This document shows, one piece after another, positions 26,744-35,839 of a DNA stretch of 64,000 bases. A program made the position numbers and the translations under genes. Location of the stretch: assembly GCA_963975885.1 (NCBI GenBank), contig CAXBIS010000015.1:1-64000 (forward strand), in the 5' to 3' direction. Position 1 is the first letter of the stretch. Every line of letters starts with the position of its first letter. The notes under the pieces are model-generated. The model did not search any database, was not told where the DNA came from, and saw only the letters and a program-made list of their open reading frames with translations. The DNA is from Pseudazoarcus sp963975885 (lineage in GTDB: Bacteria; Pseudomonadota; Gammaproteobacteria; Burkholderiales; Rhodocyclaceae).

Positions 26744-29700
26744 GCTGCGATCTCCCGTGAAAACATTTCATCCAGCGCCTCGATCAGCTCGCGCGGCGGG
26801 CGCTCCACATGCACACCGCGCGATTCGGCACCGATGCCGCGCAGGAAGACATAGGCCGCGCCGCCGATGTGGCGGTCGTAATCGTAGCCGGGCAGGCGCG
26901 CGCGCAAGTGGCGGTGCAGCGCGAACAGGTACAGCACGTACTGCAGCTCGTAGCGCGCCTCCAGAATCGCCGCGCGCATCGCGTCCGGCGTGTAGGCCGC
27001 CTCGTCCGCGCCGAGCCAGTTGGATTTGTAGTCGATGACGTAATAGCGGCCGTCGAACTCGAACACGAGGTCGATGAAGCCCTTGAGCATGCCCTGCAAA
27101 TGCGCCGGTTCCAGTGCCGGACGCGACGCGGCGTCGAGTGTGTGCTCGCACACCAGTGCATCGAGCGAGCGCGTATCGACGCGGCCGGCCGACAGCCAGA
27201 ACTCCAGTTCGGGGCTGAGTACGCCCGGCTCGGCCAACGCGCAGCGCGCCCCGTCGGGTAGCGGCAACGGCGTGGTGATCAGCGCATGCAGCCAACTGGT
27301 GAGCGGCGCCACCCATTCCGCCCAGCCGCGCGGCGTGGCGCGGCGTTCGACTTCGGCCTGCAGTCGCGCCGGGTCGGCTGCGATGGCCGCAAAACCCTCG
27401 CGGGCAGCCCATTCCAGCAGGTCATGCAGGAAGGTGCCGGCTGCCGCGCCGCGCGGGAAGGCGTGCACGCTGCCGGGCGCGGGTTTGGTCTGAACGACCT
27501 CGGGCGCGGGTTCGGACAGCACCTCGCGGAACACATCTTCGCCCGGCGTATCGGGCGTGCCGCCGGCGGTGCGCAATGCAGAGTAGCTGGCGATCCACCA
27601 CGGTTCGCGCGGCGCGGCGACGGGTGTGCGGGCCTGCATGCGTGTGGCTTCGGCCATCTCGATCAGGCGTTCGCGGTCGGGCTCGGGCGCCAGCGCCACG
27701 GCGATGTGTTCGCAGTCGCCGCGCAGTTCGGCTAGGCGGGCGGGCAGTTCGGCGGCATCGACCTCGCCCAGCACATGGCCCAGCGCACTGGCCTTGAGCG
27801 TGTCGAAGGGCGCCACGCCGACCCAGATGGCGTGGCGCGCGCGGGTCAGCGCGACGTAGAGCTTGCGCACGTCCTCGGCGCGACGTTCGTGCTCGGCCCG
27901 CGCGCGGCCGGTCGCGTGCTCGACCAGCGAGAACTGCAACCCGCCGGCCTCGTCATGCCACACCACCGGCAGCTTCTTGCCGTCGCGGTCGCGCGCCGAG
28001 CAGCCGAAGGGCAGGAAGACCAGCGGGTATTCGAGGCCCTTGGACTTGTGCACGGTGACGACCTGCACCAGATCGGCGTCGCTCTCGAGCCGGATCTGGC
28101 GGCCTTCGTTGCTGGTGCCGTCGGCGGCGTCCTGGCATTCGCTGGCGAGGTGACGGATCAGCGCGTGTTCGCCGTCCAGCGTCTGGCTGGCCTGCTGTAG
28201 CAACTCGGCCAGATGCAGCAGATCGGTCAGCACGCGCTCGCCACCGTCGATAGCCAGCATGCGCGCCGGCACGTCGTGGTCGTGCAGCAGGTGGCGCAGC
28301 ATCGGCAGCACACCCTGACGGCGCCACACCTCGCAGTAAGTGCGAAAGCGCAGCACGGTCTCTTCCCACGCACGTTCGTCGCGGTCGAGCGCATCCAGCG
28401 CGGCCCAGCCCAACCCCAGCGTGGCGGTGGCCAGTGCGCTGCGCACGCGGCGCGGCGCATCCGGCTCGGCGCAGGCTTCCAGCCACAGTTGCAGTTCGGC
28501 GGCCTGCGCGCTGGCGAAGACCGAATCGCGGCCCGACAGGTACACGCTGCGCACGCCGCGCGCGGACAGCGCCTCGCGCACGATGGCGGCCTCATTGCGG
28601 GTGTTCACGAGCACGGCGATGTCGGCCGGGCGCAGCGGCGTGAAGTTCTCACCCTGCCGAAACCCAGCCTGCGAATCGGCCAGCAAACGGCGGATGGTGC
28701 TGGCGCAACTTGCGGCGATCAGCGCGCGCTCGTCGCCGCGTTTCGCCTTGCCTTCGGGCGCGGGCAGATGCCACAGGTTGAGCGGCGCAAAACCCGGCTC
28801 GGCACATTCGAAACGCTCGTCACGCCCTTTCGCACCGGCCGGCGCAAACGGCACCGGGCTGTCGGCGCCGGCACCGAACAGGAAGGCGCCGTCGGCCTGT
28901 TGGTCGGCAAAGGCAAACACGCGGTTGGCGGCATCCACCATGCCGAGGGTCGAGCGGTGGTTGCGGTTGAGCGTGTACAGCCGCCCGGCGCAGGCGCGGC
29001 GCGCCACCAGATAGGTGTGGATGTCGGCGCCACGGAAGGCATAGATGGCCTGCTTGGGGTCACCGATGAGCACCAGCGCGCAGTCCTCGGACGGCGCGGC
29101 GACGCGGTACACGGCGTCGAAGATGCGGTACTGCACCGGGTCGGTGTCCTGGAATTCGTCGATCAGCGCGACCGGGTACTTGGCGCGGATGCGCGCGGCA
29201 AGCTGCGGGCCGTTGGGGCCTTCGAGCGCGGCGGCCAGGCGTGCGAGCAGGTCGTCGAAGCCGATCTCGGCGCGGCGGCGTTTCTCGGCCTCGAAGCGCG
29301 CGGCCACCCAGCGCGCGGCGTGACGCAGCACGTCGGCGCGGGCGTCGGGCAGCTCGGCCAACGCCGGCTGCAGGGCCTCGATGGCGGCAAAGGCCGGATG
29401 GTCGGGCGGCTCGCCCTTCTTCTTCCAGGCCTCACGCACGCCGTCCGGTGACAGACGCTTGAAGGCCGAATCGCTCAGGCCCGGATCAATGGCGTCCGGA
29501 TCGGCCTGCCAGGCGTCGAGCGCATTCAGCCAGCCGTCGTACCAGTCGCGGCGCAAGCTCACGCCCTGCGCGCGCGCCTCGTCGAACAACAGGCGCAGCT
29601 CGGCCACCCATGCAGCCCACGGCGCCTTCAACTCGGCCAGCAAGCGATTGCGCTCTGCCAGCACGCTGGCCAGCGTCGCGGCCGGATCGTCGGCCGGCGG

Positions 29701-30327
29701 CAGGCGGTCGGCGTGGCCGGGCACATCCTTCAGCGCCCCGGCCAGCACGTCCGGCGCGGCCCACCAGCGGCGCACCTCGGCCACGGATTCGGCCGGCAGC
29801 GGCAGCATGAAGCTGCGCCACCAGTCGCGCACGGCTTCCAGCCGCAGTTCGGAATGATCGGTTTCCAGCTTCAGCGCAAAGGGGCTGCCGCTGTCGAAGG
29901 CGTGTTCGGCCAGCACGCGGCGGCACCAGGCGTGGATGGTGGATACGGCCGCTTCGTCCATCCACTCGGCCGCCATGCGCAGGCGACGCGCGCGGCCGGG
30001 CAATTCGACTGCGGAATAGCCGGCGCGCAGTCCGGTGAGGAATTCGTCGGCGGCCGATTCGGGCTGCTCGAAGGCGCTGGCGGCTTCGCTCAGGCGGCGG
30101 CGGATGCGGTCGCGCAGTTCGCGCGTAGCCGCTTCGGTGAAGGTCACGACCAGGATTTCGGGCGGGTCGAGTTCGCGCGCAAAGGCCGCGTCCCCGCCGT
30201 GGCCGAGCACCAGCCGCACGTAAAGCGCGGCGATGGTCCAAGTCTTTCCGGTGCCGGCAGCGGCCTCGATCAGACGGCTGCCGGACAGCGGAAAGGTCGC
30301 GGCGTCGAGCGAAAGCGGAATACTCAT
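26740..30327 (-). CDS. recB: RecBCD exonuclease V, beta chain
   Basis: A 1195-aa UvrD-type 3'-5' helicase plus nuclease. Walker A AAAGTGKT is at 22-29, the DEFQDTDPVQY motif II and GDPKQAIYAFRGAD motif III follow, and VTVHKSKGLEYPLVFLP is motif V. The C-terminal nuclease motif VIDYKSNWLG is near residue 1097. Start ATG 30327 has GGAGG just before it, and four bases overlap recC. It acts with RecC and RecD in double-strand break repair and foreign DNA degradation at Chi sites. Confidence 0.96.
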   Translation of the reverse strand: MSIPLSLDAATFPLSGSRLIEAAAGTGKTWTIAALYVRLVLGHGGDAAFARELDPPEILVVTFTEAATRELRDRIRRRLSEAASAFEQPESAADEFLTGLRAGYSAVELPGRARRLRMAAEWMDEAAVSTIHAWCRRVLAEHAFDSGSPFALKLETDHSELRLEAVRDWWRSFMLPLPAESVAEVRRWWAAPDVLAGALKDVPGHADRLPPADDPAATLASVLAERNRLLAELKAPWAAWVAELRLLFDEARAQGVSLRRDWYDGWLNALDAWQADPDAIDPGLSDSAFKRLSPDGVREAWKKKGEPPDHPAFAAIEALQPALAELPDARADVLRHAARWVAARFEAEKRRRAEIGFDDLLARLAAALEGPNGPQLAARIRAKYPVALIDEFQDTDPVQYRIFDAVYRVAAPSEDCALVLIGDPKQAIYAFRGADIHTYLVARRACAGRLYTLNRNHRSTLGMVDAANRVFAFADQQADGAFLFGAGADSPVPFAPAGAKGRDERFECAEPGFAPLNLWHLPAPEGKAKRGDERALIAASCASTIRRLLADSQAGFRQGENFTPLRPADIAVLVNTRNEAAIVREALSARGVRSVYLSGRDSVFASAQAAELQLWLEACAEPDAPRRVRSALATATLGLGWAALDALDRDERAWEETVLRFRTYCEVWRRQGVLPMLRHLLHDHDVPARMLAIDGGERVLTDLLHLAELLQQASQTLDGEHALIRHLASECQDAADGTSNEGRQIRLESDADLVQVVTVHKSKGLEYPLVFLPFGCSARDRDGKKLPVVWHDEAGGLQFSLVEHATGRARAEHERRAEDVRKLYVALTRARHAIWVGVAPFDTLKASALGHVLGEVDAAELPARLAELRGDCEHIAVALAPEPDRERLIEMAEATRMQARTPVAAPREPWWIASYSALRTAGGTPDTPGEDVFREVLSEPAPEVVQTKPAPGSVHAFPRGAAAGTFLHDLLEWAAREGFAAIAADPARLQAEVERRATPRGWAEWVAPLTSWLHALITTPLPLPDGARCALAEPGVLSPELEFWLSAGRVDTRSLDALVCEHTLDAASRPALEPAHLQGMLKGFIDLVFEFDGRYYVIDYKSNWLGADEAAYTPDAMRAAILEARYELQYVLYLFALHRHLRARLPGYDYDRHIGGAAYVFLRGIGAESRGVHVERPPRELIEALDEMFSREIAA

Positions 30328-33300
30328 TCGCCCTCCTCCGCGCCACCGTGCAGGGCATCGAGCATGGGCTGCAGCAGGCGCGCGGCCCACTCCGCCAGCC
30401 CGCCGGCTTCGAGCGCGGCGTAGTCGGGCCAGGCGCGCGCCAGATGCGGGTCGTCGCCGCGCTCGCCTGCGGAGTTGAAATCATCGCCCTCGTAGGTCTT
30501 GCGCGCAGTCTTGCCGGTGAGCAGTTCGGCCGCGGTCTTCACTGCAAAGGGCAGCGGGCGGCACAGGCCGGTGTCGCGGGCGCGCAGCAGGTCGGCCAGC
30601 AGCGCATGCGCGGTGTCGGCGGGCAGTGGCGCAAAGCGTGCATCGCCCACGGCAGAGAGCAGACGCGTGACGGTCGGCCCGCCCAGCTGCGCGGCGAGGT
30701 GCGCCGGCCAGTGGCGCCACAACACGTGATGACGCCAGCGCCCTTTCTTGCCGTCGACCACGTTGCTGGCGACCAGCAACACGCGGGCGCGCCCGCCGGC
30801 AGCGTCGGCACGCAGACCGCTCAAACGGTCGGCCAGCGCAAGACGGCGACCATCGACGTCGGCCTCCACCGCCACGGCTTCGTCTTCCAGCGTCTGCGGC
30901 CACAGAGCCAGCTCGGCGGCGTATTGCTCGAACAGCACCTGCATCGGCAGCGCCAGTTCGTGCGCCTCGACCACGCCGAAACCGCCCGGCGCAAAGTCGC
31001 CGCGCCGCGCGATGCGCGCCAGCCCGGCTTCGCGCGCGGCGTCGACGTCGCCCCCGGCGGCCAGCGCGCGCGCCTGCACGGTAATCAGTTCGTCGCCGCG
31101 CTGCCAGCGGTGCAGGCCATCGGCGTTGAAGGGTTCGACGTCATCGGTGACGGCTTCTTCACGCGACAGGTCCACGCCCAGGCGCGTGCGGAAGAAGCCC
31201 TTCACCGGATCACGCAGGAAGCGCGAAAGCTCGTCGAGCGTGAGCGGCTCGTCGCTGACGAGCGGTTCCAGCGCGGCGTCGCCCGCAGGACGTGCGGCAG
31301 CGGATTCGCGCCACTCGCGCGCGTAGGTGAACAACTCGGCGTCATTGCCGAAATACGCCGGGCTGAAGGGCTGGAGCCGGTGTTCGACGGTGAGCCGCTT
31401 CAGCAGATCGCCGTCGCTCGCGCGCCAGCCGGCGGCAAGGTGATCGCGCAACTGCCCGACCAGCACCGAGGCCGGGCGCTCGACGTTGTCGGTGATGCTG
31501 CGGCCGACCCACGACACATACAGCACGTCGCGCGCGGACAGCAGCGCTTCGAGGAACAGGTAGCGGTCGTCCTCGCGGCGCGAGCGGTCGCCGGGGCGCA
31601 TCTGGCCGGGGCGGCCCATCAGGTCGAAATCCAGCGGCGCGCGGGTGCGCGGATAATCGCCGTCGTTCATGCCGAGCAGGCAGACGTGGCGGAAGGGGAT
31701 GGCGCGCATCGGCATCAGCGTGGCGAAGGTCACCGCACCGGCGAAGAAGCGCTGTGTGAGGCCGCCGGTGTCGAGCGCGCTCATCCAGTGTTCGGCCACC
31801 ACCGCCAGCGGCAGCGGTTCGGTGAGCCCGGCTTCCAAGCAGGCGTCGGCCCAGTCGGTGAGCGCGGTATTGAGGCGCTCGACGGTCAGCGCGGCCTCCG
31901 CGTCATCCCCTGCATCGAAGAAATCGGCGAGCAGCTTTGCGAGGCGTTCGCGCCATTGCTGCGGCGACGCCGGCTCGCGCAAGGCGCGCCACGCGGCGTC
32001 CAGCCGCGCGACGAGTTGCGCCAGCGGCCCGAGCAGCGCGGCGTCCAGCCCGCCGATCTCGCCGTGGGACTCGATGCCGTGCCAGGCCACGTCGCGCCCG
32101 GCGGCGTAGCCGAGCAACATGCGGCGCAGGCCGAACAACCAGGTGTGGTCGGCATCGTCCGTGGGCGGCAGATCGAGCGCGGCGCGGTGTTCGGCGTGCA
32201 GGCCCCAGCGCACGTTGCCGCCACGAATCCAGCGCGCGAGCGTGGGCAAGTCGGACTCATCCAGCCCGAAGCGGCGGCGCAGCGCCGGCACGTCGAGCAG
32301 GTCCAGCACGTCGCTGGCGGTGACGCGCGCATTGGGCAGGCCAAGCAGCAGCTCCAGGCCCTGCACCAGCGGGTCGGTGGCGCGGCTGCCCTGGTCTGCC
32401 AGGCAATACGGGATGCGGCGCGCATCGTTCGCGTCATGCAGGCCGAACACGGCGCGCACGTGCGGGGCGTAGGCGTCGATGTCCGGCACCATCACGATGA
32501 TGTCGCGCGCGCGCAGCGCCGGATCGGCGTCGAAGGCGGCGAGCAGGCGGTCGTGCAGGATCTCGACCTCGCGCTGCGGGCTGTGGGCGATATGGAACTG
32601 GATGGAATGATCATCGGGCGCCACCGCTGGCCAGCTCTCGCGCGTCTCGGCCAGCGGGCGCAGATCGCGGATGTCGTCCTGCAGTTGCGCGAGCAGCGTG
32701 GCGCCGCCGGTGGGCTCGAAGCGGTCGATGCGCTGGCCGATGCCGGCCAGCAGTTCGGCGTGCCGACCGCGTGCGGTGGCGTCGTCATAGGAATCGATCA
32801 GCGCAATGAAATCCCGCCCCTGCCGGCCCCACGCTGCGAGCAGCGGCTGGGCATGAGCGTGCAGTGCGTCCTCGGGCAGTTCTTCCGGAAAGCCGGCGCG
32901 GCGCTGCTGACGGCTGGTGCGCTCGCGGCGCAGCAGTTCGCGCCCTTGCACGATGTCGGCCCAGTGGTGCTCGCAGGGGTTGTGCACGCACATCAGCACC
33001 TGCGACCAACGCGCCATCGCCGCCAGCACTTCCAGCGACTGCTGCGGCAGCGACGAAATGCCGAACACCAGCACGCGGCGCGGCAGACCCGGCGGGCGCT
33101 CGTCACCGGCCGATTCCACCACTTCCATGAAACGCTCATGCACCGCCGCCCGGCCGCCGGTGGCGGGCAGGCCGGCCTGCGCCAGATCGGCACACAGCGC
33201 GCGCCACAACGCCGGCTGCCAGCGCTGGTCTTCGGGCAACGGTTCGTGCCGGCCGAGCAGATCAGGCAGCACATCCTCACCCGCCGCCCAGGCCGCCAGC

Positions 33301-33776
33301 CAGTCGGCGCGGTACACCTGATACTGGTCAAACAGGTCGGCCAGACGGCCGGCCAGCTGAAAGCGCTTGCGCGCATCCGCGTCATCAGAAAGAAAGCGCG
33401 CCAGCGGCGCATACACCGGGTCTTGCAGCAATTCCGGCAGCAAACGCATCAGCCGCCACACCAGCCGCGACTCATCCAGCGGCGAAGCCTCCGGCACCGC
33501 CTCACGCCCCAGCACCGCGCGATACACGCGCCAGAAGAAACGCGACGGCAGATCAAAACGCATCGCCGCCGCAATGCCGCAACCGCCCTCGCGCTCGTCC
33601 GCCAGCGCCAGCCGCAACCACTGCGCAATGCCGTTGCTCTGCACCAGCACCGTCTCGTCTTCCAGCGGCGCCAGCGGGTGATGCCGCATCCACGCTACCA
33701 GCACGTCGCGCAGCGCCTCGGCACGGTTGCCGTGAACGAGGATCAGGCCGGTCGGAAGGTCAGGGGTAAGGGACAT
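30324..33776 (-). CDS. recC: RecBCD exonuclease V, gamma chain
   Basis: A 1150-aa subunit that recognises Chi and splits the DNA strands. The N-terminus PTGLILVHGNRAEALRDVL and DETVLVQSNGIAQWLRLALA are typical. It is the first gene of recCBD. The start is the ATG at 33776; an in-frame upstream codon is less likely. A diverged copy of exactly this 5' region, including the sequence before the start codon, is found 4.6 kb away at 38344-38430. Confidence 0.95.
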   Translation of the reverse strand: MSLTPDLPTGLILVHGNRAEALRDVLVAWMRHHPLAPLEDETVLVQSNGIAQWLRLALADEREGGCGIAAAMRFDLPSRFFWRVYRAVLGREAVPEASPLDESRLVWRLMRLLPELLQDPVYAPLARFLSDDADARKRFQLAGRLADLFDQYQVYRADWLAAWAAGEDVLPDLLGRHEPLPEDQRWQPALWRALCADLAQAGLPATGGRAAVHERFMEVVESAGDERPPGLPRRVLVFGISSLPQQSLEVLAAMARWSQVLMCVHNPCEHHWADIVQGRELLRRERTSRQQRRAGFPEELPEDALHAHAQPLLAAWGRQGRDFIALIDSYDDATARGRHAELLAGIGQRIDRFEPTGGATLLAQLQDDIRDLRPLAETRESWPAVAPDDHSIQFHIAHSPQREVEILHDRLLAAFDADPALRARDIIVMVPDIDAYAPHVRAVFGLHDANDARRIPYCLADQGSRATDPLVQGLELLLGLPNARVTASDVLDLLDVPALRRRFGLDESDLPTLARWIRGGNVRWGLHAEHRAALDLPPTDDADHTWLFGLRRMLLGYAAGRDVAWHGIESHGEIGGLDAALLGPLAQLVARLDAAWRALREPASPQQWRERLAKLLADFFDAGDDAEAALTVERLNTALTDWADACLEAGLTEPLPLAVVAEHWMSALDTGGLTQRFFAGAVTFATLMPMRAIPFRHVCLLGMNDGDYPRTRAPLDFDLMGRPGQMRPGDRSRREDDRYLFLEALLSARDVLYVSWVGRSITDNVERPASVLVGQLRDHLAAGWRASDGDLLKRLTVEHRLQPFSPAYFGNDAELFTYAREWRESAAARPAGDAALEPLVSDEPLTLDELSRFLRDPVKGFFRTRLGVDLSREEAVTDDVEPFNADGLHRWQRGDELITVQARALAAGGDVDAAREAGLARIARRGDFAPGGFGVVEAHELALPMQVLFEQYAAELALWPQTLEDEAVAVEADVDGRRLALADRLSGLRADAAGGRARVLLVASNVVDGKKGRWRHHVLWRHWPAHLAAQLGGPTVTRLLSAVGDARFAPLPADTAHALLADLLRARDTGLCRPLPFAVKTAAELLTGKTARKTYEGDDFNSAGERGDDPHLARAWPDYAALEAGGLAEWAARLLQPMLDALHGGAEEGE

Positions 33777-33860
33777 GCGCGAAGGATACCGGACGTGCAC
33801 GGCAGGCCGCGTTGCGCGCCTGTCAGATAGTGCGCAGGCGGGAGGGGACTCAGGTGGAAG

Positions 33861-33884
33861 GGGGGTCTGAGCCCAATTAACTTC
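33861..33884. repeat. GGGGTC-type palindromic motif, copy 1
   Basis: GGGGGTCTGAGCCCAATTAACTTC lies 27 bp beyond the 3' end of the DUF4238 gene. A near-identical copy at 34824-34846 lies 32 bp before that gene's start. From memory, GGGGTCnGACCCC-AATTAA motifs are dispersed in many proteobacterial genomes; no transposase is nearby. Confidence 0.7.
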
Positions 33885-33910
33885 GGTGAAATGAGATGCC
33901 AGGCTTTTCT

Positions 33911-34792
33911 CTAAACGACAATACGCTGCTCCTCTCCAGAATACTTTTTCACAAAACTTTCTAGCGTGTCTGATTTGTGATCGGCGAACACTCGCTGACG
34001 CGCTGCACGTACAACTCCGCGATTGAACTTACGGGCCTCAGAAGGTGAGAGCCGGAATACATGCATCGAGGGGTAGCCCCGTTTGGGCGTGCATACAAGA
34101 GCTAGGTCCTTGCGCAAATTGATAAGCAGCTCTGCGTCGGGATGTGCAGGCCCGAGCTGAGATAGTCCAACAGCGCCCCCTGAAAAAACAACTGGATTGT
34201 CTGATGTCACCAATGGGACGGTCTCGGGCGGAACAAAGAATTGCCAATTCTTTCTGAGAGCACTATTGGCGATTTGCTCAGCCACCCTAACCATCGGCTC
34301 AAGCGAGACCCATGGTTTTGCTTCCGCTCTCGCGCCATATTTCTCTAGCCCCTCGGCGATCCACGAGTTTTGATCGGCCAAATGCTCTAGCGTTCTTTGT
34401 GCGACCCATGTGTACATCGCATCTATGCCGTCTCGGAAACTCGGAACTCTGGTCAGCGAAAGGCCAACAAAGAATGCAAGCGCTTCTTGACTCCCGTTGT
34501 CTAAAGTCACGATTTTTTCAGGGATAGCATCGATACGACTTAGGATCTTAGGAATTTCGTTATCAATCGTTTGTGCTAAAGCACTTTCAAGTGAATCATT
34601 GTCTGGAGTACCGTCCTCCCGCTCTTGAGAATAATATGCCGGCGCCCAGGCGATGGATCGAACCGATTTCTTTCGCGGAATCCGGCCGGGCTGCTTGTCG
34701 TAAACCCACACAAACGAGCGCGACGCATCACCGGCCTCCGTAAAACCTCGGAGATAACCTTGCGGAACAAAATGGTGACGGATGGAGCTCAT
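33911..34792 (-). CDS. DUF4238 domain-containing protein
   Basis: A 293-aa soluble protein with the DUF4238 opening HHFVPQGYLRGF (residues 6-17) and a VTSDNPVVF segment (about 195-203). Function unknown. Its base composition is clearly more AT-rich than the recC and upp neighbours, suggesting acquisition. The ATG at 34792 lies five bases after a GTTAGGT sequence (34803-34797, minus strand) that fits the integron core GTTRRRY, so it is probably a cassette gene. GGGGTC-type repeats flank it on both sides. Confidence 0.85.
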   Translation of the reverse strand: MSSIRHHFVPQGYLRGFTEAGDASRSFVWVYDKQPGRIPRKKSVRSIAWAPAYYSQEREDGTPDNDSLESALAQTIDNEIPKILSRIDAIPEKIVTLDNGSQEALAFFVGLSLTRVPSFRDGIDAMYTWVAQRTLEHLADQNSWIAEGLEKYGARAEAKPWVSLEPMVRVAEQIANSALRKNWQFFVPPETVPLVTSDNPVVFSGGAVGLSQLGPAHPDAELLINLRKDLALVCTPKRGYPSMHVFRLSPSEARKFNRGVVRAARQRVFADHKSDTLESFVKKYSGEEQRIVV

Positions 34793-34823
34793 TGCAACCT
34801 AACATTTAACACGAGCGTGAAAT

Positions 34824-34846
34824 GGGGTCTGACCCCAATTAACTTC
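34824..34846. repeat. GGGGTC-type palindromic motif, copy 2
   Basis: GGGGTCTGACCCCAATTAACTTC contains the perfect inverted repeat GGGGTC/GACCCC. It sits between a potential attC remnant and the start of the DUF4238 gene and may have been inserted into the former attC hairpin. Confidence 0.75.
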
Positions 34847-34910
34847 CTCGCTCTGGAGTTCGTGACGGCAGATCGAAAGCTGGCGAGCGCGTTTCCCGGC
34901 AGAGCGCGGG

Positions 34911-34984
34911 TTCTAACCGCTGCGTAAGGTTTGAGCTCAGGCCGCGGCCCGTCAGGGCTGTCGCGCCAGCAGCGAAGGTTATGC
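34911..34984 (-). other. attC-like recombination site 2 (integron cassette)
   Basis: On the minus strand it runs from the core GCATAAC (34984-34978) to the core GTTAGAA (34917-34911), about 74 bp. The inner arms pair (CGCTGC with GCAGCG, and GCCC with GGGC around TGAC). The stop codon TAA of the 172-aa gene lies inside GCATAAC, as is common for cassette genes. The second core departs from GTTRRRY in its last base. Confidence 0.7.
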
Positions 34985-35497
34985 GCGATCGTAAATTAGT
35001 TCGCGCCAGTATTCTACGGTTGCCTTTAGCGCCGGAAGAAACTCGGCTTGTGTCTTGTCTTTTCGTATAAACACTACCGCCGACCTTGCGCCATTGCCCT
35101 CTGACTCGCCAAAGTACTCCTCAGATAGCCCGATGAGCGCCTCGTCGCCGCTAAGCTCAATTGTCTCAATGGACCCGCAGGAATTTACGTGCGAGTGGGC
35201 CGCATATTTGCTGGCCGCATCGGTGTATAGATGCTTATACGCGTTGGCGATACTCCGAACATCCCTAAAGGAACCGGAGGTCTGGTTAGAAACATGTTCC
35301 ACAAACTTTCCAATGCTAGGAAAATGCCTCACTGCATCAGGGTTGTTCCGCCGACTGAATTCAAAGTAGTGATCGGCCAGGTGCGATGCAGAGACTGCGG
35401 CATTAAATGCTCGGCGAACGCAGCCTGGGTTTTCCTCGCAGTCGACTTGGTTTCCTTCAACAAAGGACTCAAAGAACTGTGTTGGCGTCATGGCCAT
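34979..35497 (-). CDS. Hypothetical cassette-encoded protein
   Basis: I do not recognise this 172-aa protein. It is soluble, probably largely helical, without signal peptide or membrane segment, and contains the stretch RSIANAYKHLYTDAASKY. A G-rich ribosome site precedes the ATG at 35497. The start lies 26 bp after the GTTATGC core of attC site 1, and the stop is within the first core of attC site 2, so the gene exactly fills one integron cassette. It is AT-richer than the surrounding chromosome. Orphan cassette genes of unknown role are common in integrons. Confidence 0.75.
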   Translation of the reverse strand: MAMTPTQFFESFVEGNQVDCEENPGCVRRAFNAAVSASHLADHYFEFSRRNNPDAVRHFPSIGKFVEHVSNQTSGSFRDVRSIANAYKHLYTDAASKYAAHSHVNSCGSIETIELSGDEALIGLSEEYFGESEGNGARSAVVFIRKDKTQAEFLPALKATVEYWRELIYDRA

Positions 35498-35522
35498 CTG
35501 AACCCCCCCACCTTCCCCGAGC

Positions 35523-35582
35523 GCATAACGCTACAATTAAGCCGCGCCGCGAAGCGTCGTCGGCTTGAATGACTTGTTAGGC
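35523..35582 (-). other. attC recombination site 1 (aadA-like, 60 bp)
   Basis: On the minus strand it starts GCCTAAC (35582-35576), has arms ATTCAAGCCGACG and CGGCTTAAT around GCTTCGC, and ends GTTATGC (35529-35523). Length, both core sites (RYYYAAC and GTTRRRY-like), and the inner arms closely resemble the attC of aadA-type class 1 integron cassettes as I remember it. This is the best evidence for integron cassettes in the window. Confidence 0.85.
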
Positions 35583-35587
35583 AGCCC

Positions 35588-35689
35588 GCGTAGGGCGCAA
35601 TAAGCAACGCGCATTGCGCCGAATGTTCACCGCGCATGCACCTGTATACCTCATCCGGCGCAATGCCTTTCAGTTATTGCGCCCTACGC
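35588..35689. repeat. Dispersed palindromic repeat, copy D
   Basis: GCGTAGGGCGCAATAAGCAAC...CAGTTATTGCGCCCTACGC has the same outer arms as copies B and C, but both inner hairpins are of the GGCGCAAT type. It is about 95% identical to copy E and lies between attC site 1 and the toxin remnant. The 35498-35929 stretch therefore holds attC 1, copies D and E, and the yoeB remnant, and no intact gene. Confidence 0.88.
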
Positions 35690-35746
35690 TGTCTCAAGCG
35701 GCCACTCACTGGGAAATGGGGGGGCTGTCCGCCCCTAAAAAACTTG

Positions 35747-35839
35747 TCAGTAGTGAAACCGCAACTGCGCGATCTGCACCGCATCACCCTCCACGCGATA
35801 GACGATGCGGTGCTCATCGTCGATGCGGCGGGACCACCA
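35747..35839 (-). pseudogene. yoeB: C-terminal remnant of a YoeB/Txe-type toxin
   Basis: Thirty codons plus stop read WWSRRIDDEHRIVYRVEGDA and continue to QLRFHY, which matches the conserved C-terminus of YoeB, including the catalytic His and the terminal FHY/YHY. The first 55 or so residues of the toxin (an mRNA interferase of about 84 aa) are missing. Reading upstream runs straight into palindromic repeat copy E. It cannot make an active toxin. Confidence 0.85.

Noticed and set aside
35217..35262. RSIANAYKHL in the 172-aa cassette protein as a HEPN RNase motif
   Set aside because: HEPN needs R-x4-6-H; here seven residues separate R and H, and no polar residue follows the Arg. The similarity is not sufficient.
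35732..35745. Hairpin GGGGC-GGACA-GCCCC near a run of six T as terminator of the toxin gene
   Set aside because: On the minus strand the T-run comes before the stem rather than after it, and on the plus strand the run is A. It does not fit an intrinsic terminator.
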